From NCBI GenBank assembly GCA_017540915.1, contig JAFYAD010000151.1, positions 1-5,089 on the forward strand: a stretch of 5,089 nt of DNA, written 5' to 3'. Below, piece by piece: positions 1 to 5,089 of this stretch (within the stretch, counting starts at the first letter, position 1; each line of letters starts with the position of its first letter). A program made the position numbers and the translations under genes. This DNA is from Lachnospiraceae bacterium (GTDB lineage: Bacteria > Bacillota_A > Clostridia > Lachnospirales > Lachnospiraceae). Below the pieces are notes generated by a model, which saw only the letters and a list, made by a program, of their open reading frames with translations, had not been told where the DNA came from and did not search any database.

Positions 1-179
1 CCGTATTTCTCACGGATCTGCTCGTTTTTTCTCAGCACGTCTTCCTCCGAGCCCGTAAACTGACATCGTATACAATAGTACTCTTTTTTATCCTTATCGT
101 AAAACATATCGATATCCAGATCCCTCATAAAACATGCCGGGCATCTGTAATTTAATCTGCCTTTTCCAGCTTGAGCCAT
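1..179 (-). CDS. Small zinc-ribbon protein, N-terminal 59 residues (cut by window edge)
   Basis: I translated this from the minus strand; it runs off the window start, so the C-terminus is unseen. The 59 visible residues begin MAQAGKGRLNYRCPAC and contain two Cys-x2-Cys knuckles, C13-x2-C16 (CPAC) and C36-x2-C39 (CIRC), 19 residues apart. This is the layout of a four-cysteine zinc ribbon. Between them lies an acidic, aromatic stretch (DLDIDMFYDKDKKEYY), and after them a charged segment (EEDVLRKNEQIREKY) that looks helical. The ATG at 179 is fixed by an unusually good ribosome binding site, TAAGGAGGTG at 188-197, with an 8-base spacer. The first 28 bases overlap the 3' end of the upstream 613-residue gene, so translation is probably coupled. 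Zinc ribbons of this kind bind nucleic acids or act as structural modules; nothing here gives a specific role. I do not recognise a named family. The reading frame, cysteine pattern and RBS make it a real gene; function is unknown. Confidence 0.85.
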   Translation of the reverse strand, partial: MAQAGKGRLNYRCPACFMRDLDIDMFYDKDKKEYYCIRCQFTGSEEDVLRKNEQIREKY

Positions 180-1993
180 GTTGAGAACACCTCCTTATCT
201 TTTACTGTTTTCTTCATGCCCAGTGTAAACATCGGCGAGAAAGCATATCCTTCACGAATATAGCTTGCGGCATCGGAAACGTCCGTGGTCATGGAAACCC
301 TTGTATCAATAGCAGGTATCACCGCTGTGCTGGCATTTCCGCCATCCACCAGCTCTTCCCTGCATTTATACCCGTAATCAATGCTCCTTATGTCACCGTC
401 TTTTCCTGTGGTCAGTATTATACCCGTCATATCCTCCGGATACTCCGTTGTGCCGTAGCATGCCACCATGTATTCATCTATGGTGACCGTAGCGTCAGGA
501 TCGCTCATTTCCAAAATGCTGCGCTCGATCCTGATGTCGGAAGAACCCTCCTCAAAATACAGCCTTGTCTGAAGCTTCACGGTCAGATCCTCGAACTCTA
601 TATCCACAGGATCCAGTGTCAGTATCCTCTGCTTGCCCTCCTGTGAAAACTTCGCGTGGGTACGGCAGAGACAGAGATCAACCTCCTCACCTTTGTAGCA
701 GATCTTCGCACTTCTGACAGTGCCTTCTCCCGCATAGTGCGTAAAGTATCCTGCCCTGTATTTTTCCTGGATAAGGAAAGGATAAGAAGCATCCTGCACA
801 TGTTTTGTGCCTATGCCCACCTCCCATTTGAGTTTTGCGGCGTACGGTCTTAAGTCCACGATGGCACCGCCCTGGTCCATGTTGACACAGGCTCTCATGT
901 ACGGATCGCAATACCAGAAAAGCTGCTTGTCCGAGCCGTACAGGATATCCCTCCACAGTGCGCACTCCGGTTCTTTATAGGTCTTCTTTTTCCTGAAATG
1001 ATCCGCGAACTCCGCCATTGTCATATCCACGAGTTCGCCTTCTTTTTTCAGCTTTCCGTAATATGCCATGCCATCCTCATAGGACTTGGCCAAAAGCTCA
1101 TAGGGAGCTTCCCATCTTCCCATCTTGTTGAGCCATCCGGGTCCCACGAACATCATATTGTAGGCATAGCCGTTATTATATTTTTCCAGATGTCTGTACT
1201 GATCTATGAGATTATACAGATACGGGTATTCCCAGGTCTTCGAGTCATATATCATGCCCCTCAGCACATTCTGCGGGTGCGTTCCGAAATTGGAACCGTT
1301 CCCGTCATAACATGCCAGAAGATCCCTGGAAAGATGTGGGATCGCCACAATACCCGAATCCTCGCTCTCATCCGCCGCAGGCGCATGGGTGTTCTGCTTT
1401 GACGGGATCCAGGGATTCCACGGACCGCCGTCAAACAATGTATACCACGAGTTGTTACAGGTATGATACGCTTTCGGTCCCTCCTCCCAGCAGGTTGCCA
1501 CCGCAGCCTTTACCGTGGGATACTTCTCCTTTATGTAATTGGTCAGCTCTGCATCCATATAATAGGAGCCGGTAGACTCCGGATAAAAACCGAATCGTTC
1601 CCTGAACTTTTCAAAAACGTCATTTACGATACGTTTTTTATCCTCCATGGAAAACATCCAGATACAGAAATCCTTTGTCTTATACTTTTCCCTGAACTCC
1701 TTGCAGGGAAGCCCCAGCAGTGACAGCGCGATCTCATCTCCGTAAGCTTCATGATCGTGTTTTGCGATCTCCACAGCCTCATCATTGAAAAGAGAGGCAT
1801 ATGTCATCTGGATGGTGGTCTTCAGCCCGTTCTTATGTGCAGTTTCCTGCTGGAACTTAAATATATCCAGCGATTCGGTCAAAAGAGACTTTCTGCCTAT
1901 GTCCTCACGTTTCCCCTGTCCCGTAACCTTTTCCGCATACTCCGGAACCATCTCCGGACGATGTATTATGTTTACTATAAACTTGTCCTTCAT
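152..1993 (-). CDS. Uncharacterised cytoplasmic protein, possible carbohydrate-active barrel plus beta-sandwich enzyme
   Basis: 613 residues from the ATG at 1993; I prefer this to an in-frame GTG at 2005 because GAGGAG (1998-2003) precedes the ATG while nothing like a Shine-Dalgarno precedes the GTG. No signal peptide or membrane segment is visible, so it is probably cytoplasmic. Residues about 5-340 alternate short beta strands and helices and look like a (beta/alpha) barrel: a strand ending in a histidine (IVNIIHRPE, H11), then AKHDHEAYGDEIALSLLG (77-94), FGFYPESTGSYYMDAEL (134-150), a second-strand-like AAVATCWEEG (163-172), and an aromatic, Gly/Pro-rich loop GGPWNPWIPSKQNTHAPA (189-206). 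Residues about 345-613 are beta-rich and resemble the C-terminal sandwich of carbohydrate enzymes. The pattern recalls the glycoside hydrolase/deacetylase barrel superfamily (GH57, GH38, NodB-like) and, from memory only, the DUF3863/DUF3864 structural-genomics families. No canonical NodB TFDDG or GH57 signature is present. Its position after a maltodextrin importer suggests action on the imported sugar; this is inference. Confidence 0.8.
   Translation of the reverse strand: MKDKFIVNIIHRPEMVPEYAEKVTGQGKREDIGRKSLLTESLDIFKFQQETAHKNGLKTTIQMTYASLFNDEAVEIAKHDHEAYGDEIALSLLGLPCKEFREKYKTKDFCIWMFSMEDKKRIVNDVFEKFRERFGFYPESTGSYYMDAELTNYIKEKYPTVKAAVATCWEEGPKAYHTCNNSWYTLFDGGPWNPWIPSKQNTHAPAADESEDSGIVAIPHLSRDLLACYDGNGSNFGTHPQNVLRGMIYDSKTWEYPYLYNLIDQYRHLEKYNNGYAYNMMFVGPGWLNKMGRWEAPYELLAKSYEDGMAYYGKLKKEGELVDMTMAEFADHFRKKKTYKEPECALWRDILYGSDKQLFWYCDPYMRACVNMDQGGAIVDLRPYAAKLKWEVGIGTKHVQDASYPFLIQEKYRAGYFTHYAGEGTVRSAKICYKGEEVDLCLCRTHAKFSQEGKQRILTLDPVDIEFEDLTVKLQTRLYFEEGSSDIRIERSILEMSDPDATVTIDEYMVACYGTTEYPEDMTGIILTTGKDGDIRSIDYGYKCREELVDGGNASTAVIPAIDTRVSMTTDVSDAASYIREGYAFSPMFTLGMKKTVKDKEVFSTWLKLEKAD
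188..197 (-). promoter_or_regulatory. Ribosome binding site of the zinc-ribbon gene, inside the upstream coding region
   Basis: The minus strand reads TAAGGAGGTG here, complementary over ten bases to the usual 3' end of 16S rRNA, 8 bases before the ATG at 179. It lies within the last codons of the 613-residue gene (encoding Lys-Glu-Val near its C-terminus). It is what decides the start of the small gene and argues for translational coupling. Confidence 0.85.
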
Positions 1994-1997
1994 TTTT

Positions 1998-2003
1998 CTC
2001 CTC
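1998..2003 (-). promoter_or_regulatory. Ribosome binding site of the 613-residue gene
   Basis: GAGGAG on the minus strand sits four bases before the ATG at 1993. The spacing is short but usable. It decides the start: the alternative GTG at 2005 overlaps this site and has only ATAGTAACGATT-type sequence upstream, with no purine-rich motif. Confidence 0.6.
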
Positions 2004-2050
2004 ACAATCGTTACTATTCACAGCCTGTTTATGATGTAGTCGGGCACGAC

Positions 2051-2107
2051 CACATTCATGTGCACTGCTTTTCGTGTAATATGTAATGGCACAATTCGTA
2101 ACCGAAT
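2051..2107. repeat. Intergenic spacer with two short inverted repeats
   Basis: The spacer between the MalG-type gene and the 613-residue gene (1994-2138) is the longest gap in the operon. It contains CACAT-TC-ATGTG at 2051-2062 and ATTCG-TAAC-CGAAT at 2094-2107, both with perfect 5-base arms. The first has a two-base centre, so it suits a DNA palindrome rather than an RNA hairpin; the second could be either. No T-tract follows, so neither is an intrinsic terminator. I found no convincing -35/-10 pair. Five-base arms occur by chance fairly often, so an operator or processing role is only a possibility. Confidence 0.3.
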
Positions 2108-2138
2108 CATCTGTCGCTTCGAGATCCCTCTCCGGGTT

Positions 2139-3134
2139 TTATGACTTCACGGCGCCTCCCGTAATGCCTTCAACGTAGAACTTCTGCATGATGACAAAGA
2201 GTATTGATATAGGGATGGATACCAGCACGCCGCCGGCACAGAAGATTGAGAAATAACTGTTTACCAGCGACTTCTGGAGCATGTTGTAAAGACCTATGGC
2301 AATAGTCCAGTCGGAAGCCTTTCCCGAGTTCAGCATCAGCTTTGCCAGCACAAAATCTCCCCAGGGCACCAGGAAAGAGCATATTATCTGATACACTATG
2401 ATGGGTTTGGACAGCGGCATCACAACACGGAAAAATATAACGGCCTCCGATGCACCCTCCAGTCTTGCTGCCTCCCTCAGGGATCCGGGTATCGTATCCA
2501 TAAATCCTTTGGCTATCAGAAAGCCCAGTCCGGATCCTGCGGAGTACACTATTATCATACCCACATGACTGTTGGTGAGTCCGATGGACTTCATGACAAA
2601 ATATACCGCTATCATGGACAGCACACCCGGAAACATGGACAGGATCAAGGAAAAGCTCATCAGAAACTTTCTGCCCTTAAACCTCATGCAGCTCATGGCA
2701 TAGCTTACCATCAGCACAAAAGCCGATGATATGATGCATGTGAATATCGCTATGACCAAAGTGTTTGAAAACCATTTTACATACTGGCACACCGAATCCG
2801 GCTTAAGGAAAAGCGTTATGTAATTGGCAAGCGACCATTTCTGCGGAAAGAAATGCGCTATGTTTATACCGGTACTGGCACTGAAGCTGGTGACTAAAAG
2901 CCACAGTATCGGTATCAGCCATATCACCACCAGTATCCCTAACACCAGATGATTGAAGATTCCGGTGTTGGTGATCTTCCTGAACCATGCGAATTTCCTG
3001 GCAAGCTCGGCTCTTTTCTCCATTTTGATACGGTTTTTTTCTTCGGTCTGCCTTATGATCTCTGCAAGTTTCTCGTCTGTCTCTATGGAGGAAGCTTCAA
3101 CATTTGTCTTTATATTGGTTCTGTTCTCTGTCAT
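2139..3134 (-). CDS. malG: ABC sugar importer inner-membrane subunit, MalG type
   Basis: 331-residue permease that pairs with the MalF-type protein to form the membrane channel of a maltose/maltodextrin importer. About six hydrophobic segments are visible, near residues 62-84, 122-146, 157-180, 190-210, 243-265 and 297-316. The cytoplasmic EAA loop that docks on the ATPase is intact at 221-240 (EAARLEGAS, then VVMP), with the conserved Gly at 227. The C-terminus FYVEGITGGAVKS closely resembles the MalG ending (GLT-x-GGVK), which supports the maltose-type assignment over other CUT1 permeases. The first about 60 residues are an extra hydrophilic extension, with a charged helical stretch at 20-48 (DEKLAEIIRQTEEKNRIKMEK); E. 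coli MalG, at 296 residues, has a shorter N-terminus. The start ATG overlaps the malF stop by four bases (ATGA), and AGGAGG lies seven bases upstream within the malF 3' end, so the two subunits are translationally coupled. Exact sugar is inferred. Confidence 0.93.
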   Translation of the reverse strand: MTENRTNIKTNVEASSIETDEKLAEIIRQTEEKNRIKMEKRAELARKFAWFRKITNTGIFNHLVLGILVVIWLIPILWLLVTSFSASTGINIAHFFPQKWSLANYITLFLKPDSVCQYVKWFSNTLVIAIFTCIISSAFVLMVSYAMSCMRFKGRKFLMSFSLILSMFPGVLSMIAVYFVMKSIGLTNSHVGMIIVYSAGSGLGFLIAKGFMDTIPGSLREAARLEGASEAVIFFRVVMPLSKPIIVYQIICSFLVPWGDFVLAKLMLNSGKASDWTIAIGLYNMLQKSLVNSYFSIFCAGGVLVSIPISILFVIMQKFYVEGITGGAVKS

Positions 3135-4567
3135 CTGTATTCCTCCTCCCTGTTTCCGCTGATAGTCCTGGTGTAAGTGATGAGCGTGAACGCAGCGCAG
3201 ATAATGAATACTATGATACCTATGACTGATGCCATCTTATAATTATAGTACTCATTGGTCAGGCGGAAGAGCCATGTCACCAGAAGATCGATCTCCTTTG
3301 CATTGGAATTCGCCAGCATCTGATCCGTCGTCTTGTAAACGTCCTGTGTCAACAGATAGATAACGTTGAAATTATTGATATTGCGCACAAAATCCGTGAT
3401 CAGGGCAGGTCCCTGTATAAACAGGATATAGGGCATCGTGATGCGCCAGAAGATCTGAAAACCGGACGCCCCGTCTATCCTGGCACTCTCCAGCTGATCC
3501 TCCGGGATGTTCATGAGAACACCCGTAGAGATGAGCATCTGATATGGCACGCCAACCCAGATATTTATGAGGATTATCATAACCTTTGCCCATCCGGGAC
3601 TCGTGAGAAACGGAATATAGTCTATGCTCTCAGATACCAGTCCCACGCTCTGCAGGAATCCGGTGAATCCGATCTTTGAACATATAGTGTTCACTATACC
3701 GGAATCGGCAAAGAAGTTTCTCACCAAAAGCAATGTCACGAACTGAGGGACCGCAATGGCTATGATGAAGAGTGTTCTCCACCCCTTTTTCCATTTGGTA
3801 TGTTTGGCATTGACCAGCTTTGCCAGCAGGATTCCGCCGATGAAGTTGGTGAATGTTGCAAAAAAAGCCCATACGAGAGTCCATGCCAGCACCTTTCCGA
3901 AGGCGTAACCGAAACTCACCGTCACTGTATTCTTGAAAAGATTTGCGAAATTGGAGAAACCAACCCAGGTGAAAAGATCATTTGGCGGCATATGCTGCTG
4001 ATCGTAGTTGGTAAACGCGATGGCGATCAACACGAAGATGGGTATTATGTTCATGAGCACCACGCCTACGATGGGCAGCGCCAGCAAGGTAATATGGAAC
4101 CTTTTGTTGCCGAGGGAGATAAGATCCTCCAAAAAGGTAGGGATCGTCTCGCCCTTTTGTTTTTTCAGCTGCAGCCGGTAGACCGTCTTCATGTTGGTGA
4201 TCCAGATGAAGATGAATGTGACGATCATCAGGATAGATATGATGGAATTCAGCAGGATCAGGAAAGAATTGTCATAATCATTGACTGTCTGAGTCATGGT
4301 GAGGGGATCGAATACCGTCTCGAACTTTACAGTACCCAATGTTGAAAATTTTGCCAGAAAAGGCGCAGCATAGAGAATGCACATCGCTATGAATCCGCCT
4401 TCCACCAAAAACATCAGTATTCCGTTCATGATCTGTTTTCTGGCAAAATATCCGACACCCATAAATACGGCGGAAAGCTTCACCGCAGTATCACCTTTTG
4501 TAAATGCTTCCCCCAGTTCCGAAAAGTACCTGCCTATGGCAGATCCCTTCTTCTTTTCATTACTCAT
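3131..4567 (-). CDS. malF: ABC sugar importer inner-membrane subunit, MalF type
   Basis: 478-residue permease, near the size of E. coli MalF (514) and larger than most CUT1 permeases (about 300), which favours a maltose/maltodextrin system. Roughly eight hydrophobic segments can be seen, near residues 47-70, 103-125, 160-186, 223-250, 264-283, 326-350, 380-396 and 445-465; the first two form the extra N-terminal pair typical of MalF. The motif GYFARKQIMNGILMFL (39-54) matches the N-terminal region seen in Gram-positive MalF relatives. The large periplasmic loop of E. coli MalF is absent; only a short outside segment (about 71-102) lies between the first two helices, as expected for a Gram-positive cell. 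The EAA loop is at 360-379 (ESARIDGAS, then ITMP), with Gly at 366 and Ser replacing the first Ala. The RBS is AAGGGGGG at 4576-4583, eight bases before the ATG. The stop overlaps malG by four bases. No ATPase gene is present, so a shared MsmX/MsmK-type ATPase is presumed. Confidence 0.93.
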   Translation of the reverse strand: MSNEKKKGSAIGRYFSELGEAFTKGDTAVKLSAVFMGVGYFARKQIMNGILMFLVEGGFIAMCILYAAPFLAKFSTLGTVKFETVFDPLTMTQTVNDYDNSFLILLNSIISILMIVTFIFIWITNMKTVYRLQLKKQKGETIPTFLEDLISLGNKRFHITLLALPIVGVVLMNIIPIFVLIAIAFTNYDQQHMPPNDLFTWVGFSNFANLFKNTVTVSFGYAFGKVLAWTLVWAFFATFTNFIGGILLAKLVNAKHTKWKKGWRTLFIIAIAVPQFVTLLLVRNFFADSGIVNTICSKIGFTGFLQSVGLVSESIDYIPFLTSPGWAKVMIILINIWVGVPYQMLISTGVLMNIPEDQLESARIDGASGFQIFWRITMPYILFIQGPALITDFVRNINNFNVIYLLTQDVYKTTDQMLANSNAKEIDLLVTWLFRLTNEYYNYKMASVIGIIVFIICAAFTLITYTRTISGNREEEYR

Positions 4568-4575
4568 ATGTTCTT

Positions 4576-4583
4576 CCCCCCTT
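4576..4583 (-). promoter_or_regulatory. Ribosome binding site of the MalF-type gene
   Basis: The minus strand reads AAGGGGGG, an off-consensus version of AAGGAGG with G in place of the central A, eight bases before the ATG at 4567. It is weaker than the sites in front of the malG-type and zinc-ribbon genes, which could also hold permease synthesis below that of the binding protein. Confidence 0.6.
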
Positions 4584-4592
4584 CATAACAAA

Positions 4593-4627
4593 ATGCCCCA
4601 TATGCCCTGTTCGGACATATGAGGCAT
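4593..4627 (-). terminator. Strong stem-loop between binding-protein and permease genes, possible leaky terminator
   Basis: In the minus-strand RNA, 4613-4627 pairs with 4593-4607 as a continuous 15-bp stem with a five-base loop (GAACA): seven G-C, six A-U and two G-U pairs. The two positions that would be C-A mismatches on the plus strand are G-U in the minus-strand RNA, so the fold is better in the transcribed direction. The stem is followed by a short U-rich run (TTTTGTT on the minus strand, counting the last stem base), too broken for an efficient terminator. It lies 40 bases after the binding-protein stop and ends about 10 bases before the permease RBS. Stem-loops in this place in sugar ABC operons commonly stabilise or partly terminate the mRNA so that binding protein is made in excess. 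The hairpin is seen directly; the role is inferred. Confidence 0.55.
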
Positions 4628-4641
4628 CAGGATTCATATGT

Positions 4642-4655
4642 CGAAAACGCTTATC
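4642..4655 (-). promoter_or_regulatory. Possible catabolite-response (cre-like) or LacI-family operator
   Basis: The minus strand reads GATAAGCGTTTTCG. Against the Gram-positive cre consensus TGWAANCGNTNWCA, the inner eleven positions (TAAGCGTTTTC) all fit and only three outer bases differ. CcpA and MalR-type LacI-family regulators bind such sequences, and sugar importers are typical targets. The odd point is the place: 12 bases after the binding-protein stop, inside the operon rather than at its promoter, which is outside the window. It could act as a roadblock, serve a weak internal promoter, or be chance. Confidence 0.3.
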
Positions 4656-4667
4656 TCACATCCTGTA

Positions 4668-5089
4668 TTACTCTAAAGGAGCTGTAATACCCTCAACTGC
4701 ATTGTCCAAAAGTGTCTGGAGATCCGTACCGTCAGCGTTTCCGCCTGCCAGAATGGTTCCCAGAGTCTCTGAAGGAGACCAGTAATTGCCGCCTACACGC
4801 TGCGGTGTTGCGAATTCAGCCTGTGCTGCAAGTGCCGAGATAGCGGGATTTGCTTTAACCTCCTCTGTGGAAGCTGCAGCCTTATTTGCAGGACCTTCGC
4901 TTGTGGCTTCAAATCTTGCCACCTGAGATGCCTCATTGGTGAGATATTCTGCCAGGAGCATTGACCATCCTACATACTGTGAATGAGGATTAACACCTAT
5001 CAGCTTGTAGCCCGAGAATGAGCTCATCTGAACCTGTGAGCCTGCTACAGTATATGTAGGAAGCTTTGCTGCCGCGTAATTGTCTCCCC
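4668..5089 (-). CDS. malE: Maltose/maltodextrin-type extracellular solute-binding protein, C-terminal 139 residues (partial)
   Basis: The frame is open through the window edge, so the N-terminus, including any lipoprotein signal, lies beyond 5089; an internal Met at 5027 is not the start. The visible 139 residues are the C-lobe of a MalE-family (CUT1) binding protein, which captures the sugar outside the membrane and delivers it to the permease. Recognisable elements are the lobe strand KLPTYTVAGSQVQMSSFSGYKLIGV (8-32), the helix SMLLAEYLTNEASQVARF (42-59), the segment EGPANKAAASTEEVKANPAISAL (64-86), and QRVGGNYWSPSETLGTIL (96-113). The aromatic NYW cluster (101-103) is in the place of the MalE FWY segment whose tryptophan stacks on maltose, which supports an alpha-glucoside ligand. 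It is the first visible gene of the operon, 100 bases ahead of the MalF-type gene. Family assignment is firm; ligand is inferred from the aromatic cluster and from the permeases. Confidence 0.9.
   Translation of the reverse strand, partial: GDNYAAAKLPTYTVAGSQVQMSSFSGYKLIGVNPHSQYVGWSMLLAEYLTNEASQVARFEATSEGPANKAAASTEEVKANPAISALAAQAEFATPQRVGGNYWSPSETLGTILAGGNADGTDLQTLLDNAVEGITAPLE

Noticed and set aside
998..1402. Plus-strand open frame of 134 codons
   Set aside because: It lies wholly inside the 613-residue gene on the opposite strand, has no ribosome binding site that I can see, and its protein is rich in scattered His/Ile with no recognisable domain; a shadow frame.
152..1993. Classical NodB-type polysaccharide deacetylase
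   Set aside because: The TFDDG motif and the H-x3-H metal pair are not visible, and there is no export signal as expected for most such enzymes; only a general fold-level resemblance is retained.
1994..2005. GTG start at 2005 for the 613-residue gene
   Set aside because: It has no Shine-Dalgarno upstream, while the purine run inside this segment forms the RBS for the ATG at 1993.
2109..2138. Terminator just after the MalG-type gene
   Set aside because: Only a 4-base GAGA/TCTC stem can be drawn on the minus strand, with no T-tract after it; too weak to call.
3800..4345. Plus-strand open frame of 181 codons
   Set aside because: Antisense to the MalF-type gene. Its composition (Asp/His/Gln-rich) is what hydrophobic codons give when read from the other strand, so it is a shadow.
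4565..4640. Four copies of CATATG (4565, 4599, 4616, 4635) as a possible repeated operator
   Set aside because: Two copies are simply the two arms of the stem-loop and one spans the permease start codon. Spacing is irregular and the motif is a short self-complementary hexamer, so no separate repeat system is supported.
4668..5027. Complete 119-residue gene starting at the Met at 5027
   Set aside because: The frame continues open to the window edge and the extra residues (TYTVAGSQVQ before the Met) match the binding-protein family, so this Met is internal.

Overview
All convincing genes in this window lie on the minus strand and read from high to low coordinates as one apparent operon: C-terminal part of an extracellular sugar-binding protein (4668-5089) -> MalF-type permease (3131-4567) -> MalG-type permease (2139-3134) -> a 613-residue cytoplasmic protein of unrecognised function (152-1993) -> the start of a small zinc-ribbon protein (1-179). 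The gene order, the MalE-like C-terminus, the eight-helix MalF-like subunit and the MalG-like C-terminus point to a maltose/maltodextrin ABC importer. The strong Shine-Dalgarno sites, the moderate G+C, the style of the binding protein and the absence of an adjacent ATPase gene suggest a Gram-positive anaerobe of the Clostridia, most likely Lachnospiraceae. That assignment is inference from recognition, not a database result.

Layout. The binding-protein gene ends at 4668. A 100-base gap (4568-4667) follows, holding a strong RNA stem-loop (4593-4627), a CcpA/LacI-family-like motif (4642-4655) and the permease ribosome binding site. The two permease genes overlap by 4 bases (ATGA). A second gap (about 145 bases, 1994-2138) separates the transporter from the 613-residue gene and holds short inverted repeats but no clear terminator or promoter. 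The 613-residue gene overlaps the zinc-ribbon gene by 28 bases, and a near-perfect ribosome binding site for the latter lies inside its last codons.

How the parts may work together. The binding protein captures an alpha-glucan oligosaccharide outside the cell and the MalF/MalG pair moves it in, using an ATPase encoded elsewhere (no MalK/MsmX-type gene is in view). The stem-loop probably keeps binding-protein mRNA in excess over permease mRNA. The 613-residue protein has no signal peptide, so it would act in the cytoplasm. It looks like a barrel-plus-beta-sandwich protein and is the best candidate here for something undescribed, perhaps an enzyme acting on the imported sugar. No mobile element, CRISPR array, tRNA or rRNA was seen.
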